This document shows positions 26,635 through 35,461 of a stretch of 46,597 bases of DNA, piece by piece. Within the stretch, counting starts at the first letter, position 1. Each line of letters begins with the position of its first letter. A program made the position numbers and the translations under genes. Source of the DNA: Clostridium sp. Lineage in GTDB: Bacteria > Bacillota > Clostridia > Clostridiales > Clostridiaceae. The notes below the pieces were generated by a model, which saw only the letters and a list, made by a program, of their open reading frames with translations, was not told the origin of the DNA and ran no database searches. Location: positions 124,263 to 170,859 of the forward strand of contig NZ_JAGHFX010000083.1 in the NCBI RefSeq assembly GCF_017888565.1. The letters are read 5' to 3'.

Positions 26635-27477
26635 TTATGCTCTTAAAAACTTTTTATAAATTAATTCACGAATAAAGTTTGGTAATAAGCATACAATACT
26701 ATTAATTGATGTACTTATAAAAAAGTTATTAAATGTATAAAAACCCATTTCCCAAAATTCTTTTTTCAATTTATATACTATTTTTAATTGTCTTAATCCC
26801 CCCCTTCTTTTGTAAAAATCTGATGTTACTCTCATAAGTGTAAGCGATTCTTGGATATTATAAAAAATGCAATTATTCATTAACATTTTTACTACTAAAT
26901 TATAATCCTGAGCATGGAAATAGTCGCTATAATTTCCAGAATTAATAACATGACTTCTTTTATACATTAAAGCTGGATGTCTTATAGGACATCTTTTTTT
27001 TGCATATTTGTAAATATCTTCATGTTTTTCCGGTAGTAACACTTGACTAATAACATTATTACTATCGTCAAAAAATTCTTCTACGTTACTTCCTACTACA
27101 GAATAATTATTATTTAATCTAAATACCTCTAATTGTTTTTCACATCTATCAGTTTTTGAATAATCATCAGCATCCATTCTAGCAATAAATTCATTTCTAC
27201 ATACTTCTACACCATATTTTAAAACTTTTCCTAACCCAACGTTCTCTTTCATTTCATAAATCTTAAATAAATTAGGATACTTTTTATCATAGCTATCAAG
27301 GATATTGTCTAATTCTTCAGTAACCTTACCATCTTTTACTATTATAAATTCATCAGCGCTAACCGTTTGAGATAACATGCTATCAATACTGATTTTTAGC
27401 CATTCTGCATTATCTTTAAAATACACTGGCATTAAAACACTGTATTTATAATCTAATTTATCGTATCTTACACTCAT
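26635..27477 (-). CDS. GT2-family glycosyltransferase
   Basis: 280 residues, inverting GT-A fold. YSVLMPVYFKDNAEWLKISIDSML at the N-terminus, DEFIIVKDGKVTEELD (nucleotide binding), NVGLGKVLKYGV and ARMDADDYS with the DxD motif (about residues 96-99). The C-terminal part has a hydrophobic segment (FNNFFISTSINSIVCLLPNFI) that could touch the membrane. It resembles capsule enzymes that add galactose, glucose or a hexosamine; the sugar cannot be read here. ATG with GAGAGGA. The 144 bases upstream hold only a weak AT hairpin. Confidence 0.9.
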   Translation of the reverse strand: MSVRYDKLDYKYSVLMPVYFKDNAEWLKISIDSMLSQTVSADEFIIVKDGKVTEELDNILDSYDKKYPNLFKIYEMKENVGLGKVLKYGVEVCRNEFIARMDADDYSKTDRCEKQLEVFRLNNNYSVVGSNVEEFFDDSNNVISQVLLPEKHEDIYKYAKKRCPIRHPALMYKRSHVINSGNYSDYFHAQDYNLVVKMLMNNCIFYNIQESLTLMRVTSDFYKRRGGLRQLKIVYKLKKEFWEMGFYTFNNFFISTSINSIVCLLPNFIRELIYKKFLRA

Positions 27478-27621
27478 TATCTTTTCCTCTCAACATAAAA
27501 TAAATTTAAGCTACATTTCATAAATATTCAATTTTATAGATATATCTTATATTAATTGTATTGATATCTATATATCCACAAATTAAATTCACATATCTAT
27601 TACTATTTTTTACCTTAATTT

Positions 27622-28587
27622 CTATCTAATAAATTTATTGATTCCATCTTTAAAAATAGTCTGTGGCATATATCCAAGTAATTCGCTGGAATGACTTATA
27701 TCAGCACAAGTTCTATTCACATCTCCTGGTTGCATTGGTAATCTATTTAATTTAGCCTTTTTATCCAAAACTTCTTCTATAGTTTCAACCATTTCAATTA
27801 AAGAAACTGTCTTATCCCCACCAATATTTAATATTTCAAACACCTTTCTATCAGTATTAACATAATTAATACTTGCAACTATTCCACTAACAATATCATC
27901 TACGTAAGTATAATCTCTAGATGTTGTTCCATCTCCATAGAATGGTATTTCTTTACCTTCTAAAATCAAACTTGTAAATTTATTAATTGCTAAATCTGGT
28001 CTTTGTCTTGGGCCATATACAGTAAAGAATCTTAAACATGCTATATTCATATCAAATAAATAATGATATGTATGACATAAAAGTTCTCCTGATTTCTTTG
28101 TTGAAGCGTATGGACTTATAGGATTATCAACTCTGTCACTTTCTGAAAATGGTACTTTCTCATTATTTCCATAAACTGATGAACTAGATGCAAAAACAAA
28201 TTGTTTAATTTCAGATTCTCTGCATCTTTCCAATAAATTTACTGTCCCTGTGATATTTACATCATAATATAATCCCGGGTCCTGAATTGAAGGCCTTACC
28301 CCTGCCATTGCTGCTAAATGCATTATAGAATCAATCTTATTAGAAAATATCTCTTTTAAGAATCCCTTATCTCTAATATCTCCTTCAAAAACTTTATAAT
28401 TTTCTAAAGGGATACCATTATCTATACAAGTTTTTTTAACTTCTTCTATATTGTTCCTTTTAATTTTAGGATCGTAATAATTATTAAAGTTATCTATAAC
28501 TAAAACCTTATTTCCTTCTTTTAATAATCTTTCACTTAAATGTGAGCCTATAAATCCAGCCCCTCCAGTTACTAATATTGTTCTCAT
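27622..28587 (-). CDS. NAD-dependent epimerase/dehydratase, UDP-glucuronate 4-epimerase-like
   Basis: 321 residues, extended short-chain dehydrogenase. TGGAGFIGSHL (residues 7-17) binds NAD; IDNFNNYYDPKIKRNNIE is the form seen in UDP-glucuronate 4-epimerases; ASSSSVYGN gives the catalytic Ser, and YASTKKSGE the Tyr-x3-Lys pair. DGTTSRDYTYVDDIV is a substrate-side motif. Directly after Ugd (19 bases) it would turn UDP-GlcA into UDP-GalA, which suggests an acidic, galacturonic-acid-containing capsule. A UDP-glucose 4-epimerase is the alternative. ATG with AGAGGGGG. Confidence 0.85.
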   Translation of the reverse strand: MRTILVTGGAGFIGSHLSERLLKEGNKVLVIDNFNNYYDPKIKRNNIEEVKKTCIDNGIPLENYKVFEGDIRDKGFLKEIFSNKIDSIMHLAAMAGVRPSIQDPGLYYDVNITGTVNLLERCRESEIKQFVFASSSSVYGNNEKVPFSESDRVDNPISPYASTKKSGELLCHTYHYLFDMNIACLRFFTVYGPRQRPDLAINKFTSLILEGKEIPFYGDGTTSRDYTYVDDIVSGIVASINYVNTDRKVFEILNIGGDKTVSLIEMVETIEEVLDKKAKLNRLPMQPGDVNRTCADISHSSELLGYMPQTIFKDGINKFIR

Positions 28588-28606
28588 TTAGCTTTCCCCC
28601 TCTATT

Positions 28607-29773
28607 CTAGTCCCTAGTAAATAAATCTCTTGTATATATTTTATCTGAAACATCTTCTAGTTCATCTGCTAACCTGTTAGATACAATCACATCTGCTACT
28701 TCCTTAAATTCATCTATGTCCTTTACAACCTTTGAGTTAAAGAAATTATCTTCCCTTAATACCGGTTCATAAACAACCACATCTATTCCTTTAGCCTTAA
28801 TTCTTTTCATTATGCCTTGAATAGATGATGATCTAAAGTTATCTGAGTCTGTTTTCATTGTTAACCTATATATACCAACTGTTTTTGGTGCTCTTTTTAC
28901 AATCATATCTGAAATATGATCTTTTCTAGTTCTATTTGCATCTACTATTGCACCTATTATATTGTTAGGAACATCAGTATAATTTGCTAATAATTGCTTT
29001 GTATCTTTTGGTAGGCAGTATCCACCATATCCAAAGGAGGGATTATTATAATGAGTTCCTATCCTTGGGTCTAACCCAACTCCTTCAATAATTTCTTTAG
29101 TATTCAATCCCCTTAATTCTGCATATGTATCAAGTTCATTAAAATATGCAACTCTTAAAGCTAAATAAGTATTAGCAAATAACTTAACAGCTTCTGCTTC
29201 TGTAGAATTTGTAAATAAAACTGGTATATCTTCTTTAATTGCACCTTCATTTAAAAGATTTGCAAACTTTTCTGCTCTTTCTGACTTTTCGCCTACTATT
29301 ATTCTTGAAGGATAAAGATTATCATATAAAGCCCTTCCTTCCCTTAAAAATTCTGGTGAAAAGATTATATTGTTTGTTTCAAACATCTTTCTTACTTTTT
29401 CTGTATATCCTACTGGTACTGTTGACTTTACTACCATAACTGCATCTGGATTAATTGATAATACATTTGCTATTACAGCTTCAACACTTCTTGTATTAAA
29501 ATAATTTAACTTTTCATCATAATTAGTAGGCGTTGATATTATTACGTAATCAGCCTCCTTATATGCCTTATATGAATCAGTTGTCGCAACTAAATTTAAT
29601 TTCTTATTTTTTAAATAATCTTCAATTTCCTTATCTACTATAGGTGATATCTTATCATTTATCATATCTACCTTTTCTTGAATAATATCAAGGGCTATAA
29701 CTTCATTATTTTGTGATAATAATATAGCGTTTGATAAACCTACATACCCTGTTCCCGCAACTGCAATTTTCAT
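28607..29773 (-). CDS. ugd: UDP-glucose 6-dehydrogenase
   Basis: 388 residues, the short form common in bacteria. It oxidises UDP-glucose to UDP-glucuronate with two [13 protein letters not shown] (7-16) binds [28 protein letters not shown], and [14 protein letters not shown] with the catalytic Cys253 are all present. The neighbours are the initiating transferase and a UDP-uronate epimerase, so the capsule probably contains uronic acid. In other Gram-positives Ugd is activated by the BY-kinase of the same operon (here 31434-32087). ATG with GAGGAGAG. Confidence 0.95.
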   Translation of the reverse strand: MKIAVAGTGYVGLSNAILLSQNNEVIALDIIQEKVDMINDKISPIVDKEIEDYLKNKKLNLVATTDSYKAYKEADYVIISTPTNYDEKLNYFNTRSVEAVIANVLSINPDAVMVVKSTVPVGYTEKVRKMFETNNIIFSPEFLREGRALYDNLYPSRIIVGEKSERAEKFANLLNEGAIKEDIPVLFTNSTEAEAVKLFANTYLALRVAYFNELDTYAELRGLNTKEIIEGVGLDPRIGTHYNNPSFGYGGYCLPKDTKQLLANYTDVPNNIIGAIVDANRTRKDHISDMIVKRAPKTVGIYRLTMKTDSDNFRSSSIQGIMKRIKAKGIDVVVYEPVLREDNFFNSKVVKDIDEFKEVADVIVSNRLADELEDVSDKIYTRDLFTRD

Positions 29774-29803
29774 TTTAATTTACTCTCCTCATCACCTAAA
29801 TTT

Positions 29804-30463
29804 TTAACAAGCATTTTTATCTCCAAATAGTACAGCTACTGTTTTAAAAATTAATTTTATATCCAGCCAAAAACTCATATCATTTACATATTTTAAATCA
29901 AGCTTCATCCATTCATAAAAATTTATATTATTTCTTCCTGAAACTTGCCAGTAGCATGTTAAACCTGGTTTTACTTCTAGTCTTTTTAACATCCAAGATT
30001 CAAATTTTTCTACTTCTCTTGGAAGGCTTGGTCTTGGACCAACTAAAGTCATATCACCTTTTAAAATATTAAATAATTGTGGAAGTTCATCTATACTTGT
30101 TTTTCTTATAAACTTACCTACTTTAGTAACTCTAGGATCATTTTTCATTTTAAACATTGGACCAGACATTTCATTTTGCTTAGCTAACTTTTCTTTTAAC
30201 TCTTCAGCATTTTGTACCATTGATCTAAACTTGTACATTTTAAATTCTTTCCCATTTAGACCTATTCTACTTTGTGAAAATATTGCCGGTCCCTTTGATT
30301 CTAATTTTATTAAAATAGCCACAATTAATAATATAGGGCTTAGAATTACTAATCCTAAAAATGAAGCCATAAAATCTAAAGTCCTTTTAGATACTTCATA
30401 TAAAATATTCTTTTGTCGCTCAACCTGAATAATTTCTTGCTCTTCAATTTGAAGTCTTTCCAT
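29804..30463 (-). CDS. Undecaprenyl-phosphate sugar phosphotransferase (capsule initiation)
   Basis: 219 residues, a monotopic phosphoglycosyltransferase of the WbaP/CpsE C-terminal type. One membrane segment (about 29-53, FMASFLGLVILSPILLIVAILIKLES), then GPAIFSQSRIGLNGKEFKMYKFRSM, the KNDPRVTKVGKFIRKTSIDELPQL core, VGPRPSLPREVE and KPGLTCYWQVSGRN. It lacks the extra N-terminal membrane domain of full-length WbaP. It moves a sugar phosphate (often Gal-P, Glc-P or GlcNAc-P) to undecaprenyl phosphate. The ATG at 30463 is chosen; the frame extends only to a TTG at 30523 that overlaps the upstream gene. Confidence 0.92.
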   Translation of the reverse strand: MERLQIEEQEIIQVERQKNILYEVSKRTLDFMASFLGLVILSPILLIVAILIKLESKGPAIFSQSRIGLNGKEFKMYKFRSMVQNAEELKEKLAKQNEMSGPMFKMKNDPRVTKVGKFIRKTSIDELPQLFNILKGDMTLVGPRPSLPREVEKFESWMLKRLEVKPGLTCYWQVSGRNNINFYEWMKLDLKYVNDMSFWLDIKLIFKTVAVLFGDKNAC

Positions 30464-30500
30464 TATTAAATCCCATCCCCTTAATTTATTTCCATCTAAT

Positions 30501-31274
30501 TTAAACTTTATTAAATATACCAAACAGCCCTTTCTTCTCTTTTATTAAACTTCCTTCAAAATTAACTTCTTCATTATTTAAAAGATTTTCACCAGAATCT
30601 CGTAAGTAATTTGCATATTTTTTATTAAAACTTTCCAAGTAATTTATTACATTTTGTATATTTGCATTTCTTTTTGTATCTCTATGTGCATCTGAACCAA
30701 TAAAACTATATATATTGTTTTTTAAGTATATTTCTGTAGTTTTCTTAACTTCTTTCCCAAAATCTCCAGTTATACTATCCTTATTTGCCTGAAAAAGAAA
30801 TCCTTCTTTTATAAATTCATTTATCAAAGAAGGATTTTTTATAAACTTTTGATATCTTTCTGGATGAGCTATAACTGGTACTATTCCTTTTAGTTGTAAC
30901 TCATAAATATTTTCAATAGCTTCTTTAATAGAAAAATCCCTCATGTTGAATTCAATTAGCATGTATCTTGAATTATTTATGGTCCCTATGTAATTATTAA
31001 TGTAATTTTCATATATTTTATCTGTATAATAAACCTCTTGCCCTTGATAAATATCAAGATTTATCTCTTCTCTTATAGCTAGTTTTATTATATCTTCTGC
31101 TTTCTTTTTCACCTCATCTAAGGTAACCTCAAAATACCCTGGCATGTAATGAGGAGTAAGAACTAATTTAGTAGTTCCCCCCTCAGCAGCTTGCCTTAAC
31201 ATATTCAAAGTCATGTCCCTAGATTTAGATCCATCATCAATTCCACAAATCAAATGAGAATGTAAATCTACCAT
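30501..31274 (-). CDS. cpsB: Tyrosine-protein phosphatase CpsB/YwqE (PHP family)
   Basis: 257 residues. All PHP metal ligands are visible: DLHSHL (His5, His7), TPHY (His42), GQE (Glu80), IEF (Glu108), AHPER (His137) and GSDAHR (Asp195, His197). It would remove phosphate from the tyrosine tail of the BY-kinase encoded just upstream (31434-32087), which controls chain length and export. The ATG at 31274 has GGGGG seven bases upstream. A heptanucleotide repeat and a small inverted-repeat element lie between this gene and the kinase. A divergent copy lacking these ligands is at 33448-34170. Confidence 0.93.
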   Translation of the reverse strand: MVDLHSHLICGIDDGSKSRDMTLNMLRQAAEGGTTKLVLTPHYMPGYFEVTLDEVKKKAEDIIKLAIREEINLDIYQGQEVYYTDKIYENYINNYIGTINNSRYMLIEFNMRDFSIKEAIENIYELQLKGIVPVIAHPERYQKFIKNPSLINEFIKEGFLFQANKDSITGDFGKEVKKTTEIYLKNNIYSFIGSDAHRDTKRNANIQNVINYLESFNKKYANYLRDSGENLLNNEEVNFEGSLIKEKKGLFGIFNKV

Positions 31275-31293
31275 AAAAAAACCCCCGAAATTC

Positions 31294-31405
31294 AATTGAT
31301 AATTGATAATTGACAATTGGCAATTAAGATTGTAATTTAGCTAAAGCTGAATTATGTAAAAATTTTATTTATAAACTCCTACAAAGCTTATTCCTAAATT
31401 GTCAA
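31294..31405. repeat. 7-bp tandem repeat inside a MITE-like inverted-repeat element between cpsD and cpsB
   Basis: Four units of seven bases (AATTGAT, AATTGAT, AATTGAC, AATTGGC) plus AATT span 31294-31325. TTGACAATT at 31310-31318 is the exact reverse complement of AATTGTCAA at 31397-31405, so about 96 bases are bounded by inverted ends. Past this, 31406-31433 has a further loose CCATTATC-type repeat. Similar ATTGATAATTGACAATT tracts are known as scattered intergenic repeats in Clostridium (general recollection, not checked here). Confidence 0.55.
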
Positions 31406-31433
31406 CTTTCCACTATCCCATTATCCATTATTC

Positions 31434-32087
31434 TTACTTTTCTCCGTAGTAGTAATAATATTTATTTCTACTATTATCTACTCCATTTAATACTGTACCA
31501 ATAATATTTGCATTTACCTTCTTTAAAAGGTTTATTGCATTTTCTACTGAATCCTTTTTTGTTCTTTCCGCTTTAACCACTATTATTGTTCCATCTGCCT
31601 TTGTAGAAAGTATTTGTGAATCTGTAACAGCTTGTACAGGCGGAGTATCTAAAATTATATAATCAAAATTTTCTTTAAGTTCTTCTAATAATACAGTCAT
31701 TGTCTTAGATGAAAGCATTTCAGATGGATTAGGTGGTATTTTCCCTGAAGTTAATATTACTAAGTTTTTATTATATCTATGAATTGCTGTAACTAACTCC
31801 TCTTTTCCTATAATTACATCTGACAAACCAACTATGTTTGAAACTTTAAATTTTTTATGTAATGATGGTTTTCTTAAATCGCAATCTACTAATATTACTT
31901 TTTTATCCCCTTGAGCCAAACATAAAGCAAGATTACCTGCTGTTGTTGATTTTCCTTCTCCTGGCTCAGAGCTTGTTACCATTATTACTTTGTATTCTTT
32001 ATCAAAAGATGAGTATTGTATATTTGTTCTTAATGTTCTATAACTTTCTGCTGCTATAGACTTTGGCTGTTTTTCTACTATAAACAT
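31434..32087 (-). CDS. cpsD: Bacterial tyrosine kinase CpsD/CapB
   Basis: 217 residues, cytoplasmic BY-kinase. Walker A EPGEGKST (41-48), Walker A' VILVDCDLRKP, and Walker B YIILDTPP are present. The last residues are a run of five tyrosines (NKYYYYYGEK), the autophosphorylation cluster. It works with the membrane activator encoded directly upstream (32097-32774, 9 bases away) and is reset by CpsB (30501-31274). It controls polymerisation and chain length. ATG with AGGAGG. Confidence 0.95.
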   Translation of the reverse strand: MFIVEKQPKSIAAESYRTLRTNIQYSSFDKEYKVIMVTSSEPGEGKSTTAGNLALCLAQGDKKVILVDCDLRKPSLHKKFKVSNIVGLSDVIIGKEELVTAIHRYNKNLVILTSGKIPPNPSEMLSSKTMTVLLEELKENFDYIILDTPPVQAVTDSQILSTKADGTIIVVKAERTKKDSVENAINLLKKVNANIIGTVLNGVDNSRNKYYYYYGEK

Positions 32088-32096
32088 AATATCCTC

Positions 32097-32774
32097 CTAA
32101 AGCTCCTTTACTGTAGGAATCAAACCAATTACTGGTACTTCCAATTCTCTTTCTAATTCTTCTTTAGTTTTAAATGTATTATCTAAGAACTCTAATAAAA
32201 ATGCTAATCCTACACTCACCATTAGCCCTAATAAAAATGCTATTGCAATATTCATTTTCTTATTTGGACTTACTGGATTTTCTGGTAATTGAACTTCTTC
32301 TATTACTCTTATATTTCCATTTGGAACTAACTCCTTTGATGTTCTTATAAACTCATTAGATACTTCTTTGATTATATTCTTTGCTTCTTCTGGACTATTG
32401 CTTTTATATTTTATTTGCAGAATTTGTGTATCTGCAACTGAAACTACAGTTAAACTTTTTAAAACACTTTCTGCATCTAAATTATAACTTGTCTTATTTA
32501 ACGCCTTAGAAACTAAATCTCTTGTTTTTATTGTTTCTGAGTAAGTTTTCATAAGCTTTTGATACATAACTACATCATTTTGATTATAACCCTGTGTATC
32601 AGTGTCATCTTTACCTATAAAAACTTTTGTACTAGCCTCATACTGTGGTTTAATTACAAAAAAGCTTAATACAGCTGATATAATTGTAGCTATTAATGTA
32701 ATTGAAACTATCATTAACCATCTCTTTTTTAAGGCTTCAAACAATTCATCTAATCTTATTACTTGTTCTTCCAA
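32097..32774 (-). CDS. cpsC: Capsule chain-length regulator and kinase activator (Wzz/CpsC)
   Basis: 225 residues. Two membrane segments (about 18-41 and 172-194) flank an extracellular domain with YEASTKVFIGKD and the proline-rich VQLPENPVSPNKK just before the second segment, typical of Wzz/CpsC. The cytoplasmic tail ends in PVIGLIPTVKEL, the segment that activates the kinase in this family. It is the first gene of the capsule operon. The start is a TTG (32772-32774) with AGGAGG seven bases upstream; no ATG or GTG is better placed. Confidence 0.93.
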   Translation of the reverse strand: MEEQVIRLDELFEALKKRWLMIVSITLIATIISAVLSFFVIKPQYEASTKVFIGKDDTDTQGYNQNDVVMYQKLMKTYSETIKTRDLVSKALNKTSYNLDAESVLKSLTVVSVADTQILQIKYKSNSPEEAKNIIKEVSNEFIRTSKELVPNGNIRVIEEVQLPENPVSPNKKMNIAIAFLLGLMVSVGLAFLLEFLDNTFKTKEELERELEVPVIGLIPTVKEL

Positions 32775-32811
32775 CTTAATTCCTCCTACTAAATAATCAC
32801 ATTTTCAGTTT

Positions 32812-32820
32812 ATTATACCA
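32812..32820 (-). promoter_or_regulatory. Extended -10 promoter element of the capsule operon
   Basis: The minus strand reads TGGTATAAT, about 38 bases before the TTG start of cpsC. The -35 region is poor (TGTAAA at 18 bases), which fits a TG-extended promoter or one needing an activator. Confidence 0.5.
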
Positions 32821-32877
32821 TTAAAAACTATATTATTTACATATTTTTAGATGAATTTAAGTAAAATTTATATTTTT

Positions 32878-32900
32878 ATTAAACTTTTCATTAAACTTTT
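32878..32900. repeat. Direct repeat ATTAAACTTTT x2, candidate regulator site
   Basis: Two identical 11-base copies (32878-32888 and 32890-32900) with a 12-base period, near one helical turn, about 60 bases upstream of the extended -10. This spacing would suit an activator bound on one face of the DNA. Chance is possible in such AT-rich DNA. Confidence 0.4.
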
Positions 32901-33447
32901 TATTATTTTTTATGCATCGCTATTTTTATTTATATATTATAACTTGAATATTTAATCATAATATAAAAACTTATATTACACTAAATTACTGCAACAATAA
33001 GAAATTATAGCATATTTGTATATTTATGTTTTATTTTTTTATCAACATATTTAGCTAAATTTCAACTATTCTACTTTATACTATATTTCTAAATGTTTTC
33101 TTAAGATTTTTTATATCATTTAATTTAATTATTTTAAATTTTATCTCCAAACATATATTTTATTTGTACATTTTTTTTAATGTTTTTAATGATATATTAT
33201 TTTTTCTTCAAACTTCTTTTAAATCAAATAACTCAACCTATACTTGATTCTATCAACATAAACACATTCTAGTTATATATTTAATTTCAATTTTAATATT
33301 ATTAAAATTATAAATAAATATATTATTTTTTGTCGTTTAGTACTCTTATATTAAATACATCATTCATTTGAATAAATATTCATTAAAACTTTATGTTTAT
33401 ACTTCCATTTAATGCTTAAAATAAGATACTCAATTACCTTTGAATAT

Positions 33448-34170
33448 CTATCTAAAAATCGCTACCTTTTTCTTTTTAGTGCTTTTAAAAATTCTTTTTG
33501 CCCTAGCCCCTTCTGGATTTAGTATGAATAGACTTTTTTTACTTAAATCTTCTATTGATTTATCTATATAGGTTTCTTCTATCTTCTCCTCAAAACCAAC
33601 AAAATTATATATATCTTTTTTTAATAAAGCTTTAGCTGTTTTTTGAATCTTTTTTCCATGAACCCCTTTTAAACTTCCTGGATCTAATTGAAATAAACAT
33701 TCTTCATTTAATAGTTTGTCTATTTTTTTATTATCTTTTATGATTTCTTCTATTTTTTCAGGACTAACTATTATAGGTATTAAGTTGCGTATTTTATATT
33801 CAAAAACTATTTCCAATAAATCATTTATCTTATTTGATTCTTCAACATCTAGTAAAACAAAGTTAGTTTCATTTATACCACCTAACATTTTTTCCATATA
33901 GTATTTTACATTTTCATAATTGTCTCTTAATAAACTTCCTGAATATAAGGTCAAATCTATATTTTTTACTTTTAAATATGAGTTTAATTCTTCTACTATT
34001 TTTTTAACTTCTTCTATTGTAGTTTTACTTTCTTCATCATAATATGCAGGAGCTAAAACGAGTCTTTTTATATTGCACTTTATGGCTTCATCTATTTTTT
34101 TAAGTAAAACTGTTGATTTAAATTCTCCACGTATAACTAATTCCTTAAAAATTAAATTCGCAAATACCAT
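33448..34170 (-). CDS. CpsB/YwqE-like PHP protein without metal ligands (predicted pseudophosphatase)
   Basis: 240 residues, aligning along its whole length with the CpsB at 30501-31274: RLVLAPAYY against KLVLTPHYM, IDLTLYSGSLL against INLDIYQGQEV, LIPIIVSPEKI against IVPVIAHPERY, LFQLDPGSLKGVHGKKIQKTAKALLKKDIYNFVGFEEK against LFQANKDSITGDFGKEVKKTTEIYLKNNIYSFIGSDAH. Every metal ligand is replaced: His5 to Asn, His7 to Ile, His42 to Ala, Glu80 to Leu, the HPER His to Ser, Asp195 to Glu and His197 to Lys. The frame is intact, so it is likely a non-catalytic partner or regulator. A basic C-terminal extension (RAKRIFKSTKKKK) is added. The ATG at 34170 has GAGGG; the frame extends further but without a site. 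It lies upstream of the capsule operon. Confidence 0.8.
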   Translation of the reverse strand: MVFANLIFKELVIRGEFKSTVLLKKIDEAIKCNIKRLVLAPAYYDEESKTTIEEVKKIVEELNSYLKVKNIDLTLYSGSLLRDNYENVKYYMEKMLGGINETNFVLLDVEESNKINDLLEIVFEYKIRNLIPIIVSPEKIEEIIKDNKKIDKLLNEECLFQLDPGSLKGVHGKKIQKTAKALLKKDIYNFVGFEEKIEETYIDKSIEDLSKKSLFILNPEGARAKRIFKSTKKKKVAIFR

Positions 34171-34504
34171 TTTATCCCTCATTCCATTTTTTATAATTTT
34201 AATTATAAATTTAAAAATACATTTAAACCACACTTTTATTTCTACAGTTTTTGACAGTTAATAAGGTAATTTATTTATTTGTTGTAATTTTATTACTTTA
34301 ATTGGAAATATAAGGTTAATGAATTTGTATAATATCAGCATTACTCTTCATATTTAATTAAGTTTATAATCAAATTAATTTGACAGAAACAATTTTTCTT
34401 ATTTACTGTAATATTATGACTAAAAATTTCTTTATTTTTTTTCTCAAATTTTCTTTTTTAAGGATATTTACTTAGTGAAATAACTTTTAAATGGAGGAAG
34501 ATCT
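34171..34504. other. Intergenic region between divergent genes
   Basis: About 330 bases between the pseudophosphatase (minus) and a sigma-like gene (plus). TTGACA occurs on the plus strand at 34251-34256 and 34380-34385. Neither has a good -10 at 17 bases (TTTATT and TTACTG). The minus strand carries ACTGTCAAAAA 78 bases before the pseudophosphatase start. No RNA or terminator is seen. Confidence 0.4.
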
Positions 34505-35077
34505 ATGAAAGAATTATTAGAAAAAGCTAAAAATAATGATTCTAACTCAAAGGAAGAAATTATAAAGATGTACTATCCATTAATAATAAAGGAAGCTAAG
34601 GCAATTTATCTAAAGAATAAATCCTTTGAAGATATTGTTCAAATCGGCATTATAAATTTACTTCATGTTATAGATGTTTTTGATTTATCTAAGAATGTTG
34701 ATAAATTTCCATCTTATGCTCTTTGGGCAATAAAAAATGGTTATAAATATCTTTGCAGAAGTCAAATTAAATATAATTCTGAATTTAGTTTAAATAAGGT
34801 TAATGATGATGGGTGTGAGCTTGGTGATAGTATAATAGATCAAAATATAAATGTTGAGGATACTGTTATTAAAAATACTATAGATGAAAATCTTCATTTA
34901 GCTTTAGAAAAGCTTGATGATGAAGAAAGAGACCTTATTGACTTTTTGTATATATCAAATGATAAACCTAATCTATCTCGATATTCTTCATTACAAGAAA
35001 AGGACTATTACTATTGTTGTTCCTTGAAAAAAAGAGCCTTGAATAAGCTTAAAAATTTAATGATTAATTTTTATTAA
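34505..35077 (+). CDS. Sigma-70-like protein of the small TcdR/UviA type
   Basis: 190 residues. The N-terminal half resembles sigma region 2: YYPLIIKEAKAIYLKNKSFEDIVQIGIINLLHVIDVFD then FPSYALWAIKNGYKYLCRSQIKY. A short acidic linker follows, and the end (LEKLDDEERDLIDFLY, LKKRALNKLKNLM) fits a region 4 with a poorly conserved helix-turn-helix (SRYSSLQEKDYYYCCSLKKRA). Such small sigma factors drive bacteriocin or toxin genes in clostridia. The gene is on the plus strand, facing a second sigma-like gene at 35462-36028. ATG with GGAGGAAG. A strong terminator follows. The degraded recognition helix leaves open that it is a regulator rather than a true sigma factor. Confidence 0.7.
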   Translation: MKELLEKAKNNDSNSKEEIIKMYYPLIIKEAKAIYLKNKSFEDIVQIGIINLLHVIDVFDLSKNVDKFPSYALWAIKNGYKYLCRSQIKYNSEFSLNKVNDDGCELGDSIIDQNINVEDTVIKNTIDENLHLALEKLDDEERDLIDFLYISNDKPNLSRYSSLQEKDYYYCCSLKKRALNKLKNLMINFY

Positions 35078-35461
35078 TATTTATATTTAAACATATTTAT
35101 TATTATATAAAGTAAAAATGCCTATTGATTTCTTCTTTCAATAGGCATTTTCATATTTTATTGTATAAAAGATTATAGAAGTTTAAGTTAATCTTAAATG
35201 AATTAGAATAATAATCAAACCTTTGAATATTGAATTTTTTGTTATAAATGATATCATATCTTATACTGAGTTTTAAAAATTTGTCCATACCTTTATTGCT
35301 ACTCCTGTTGCCTTTGTTGTTTTTATATTTTACTTCTTTACATCGATAGTAATAGTTATATTATTTTAAATCTTATTTCTTAATAAAATTAAATAAGGAA
35401 TAAATATCATACTATCTTATCTTTGATTCAATCTTATCTTCGATACTATTTTGTATTAATA
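35078..35461. other. Convergent intergenic region
   Basis: About 380 bases between two genes that face each other. It holds the terminator at 35115-35151. The remaining 300 bases show only A/T-rich sequence with CTTATCTTTGATTC-like short repeats near 35415-35445 and no gene. Confidence 0.5.
35115..35151 (+). terminator. Terminator after the plus-strand sigma-like gene
   Basis: Perfect 14-bp stem AAAATGCCTATTGA with a 9-base loop, flanked by A and T tracts, 38 bases past the stop. It could also stop transcripts from the facing gene. Confidence 0.85.

Larger units (their letters stand above)
32775..33447. other. Long AT-rich leader upstream of the capsule operon
   Basis: About 670 bases with no credible gene. 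It holds an extended -10 near the capsule start (32812-32820) and a 12-base-period direct repeat (32878-32900). The remainder is A/T with short imperfect palindromes (for example around 33375). I see no terminator after the upstream gene (33448-34170), so read-through into the capsule operon is possible. Confidence 0.5.

Noticed and set aside
27500..27600. Terminator between the GT2 gene and the epimerase gene
   Set aside because: Only an 8-bp AT stem with a 20-base loop and no clear T run; too weak to call.
31294..31325. Possible CRISPR or riboswitch in the cpsD-cpsB gap
   Set aside because: The units are only 7 bp without spacers, and no conserved riboswitch helix is visible.
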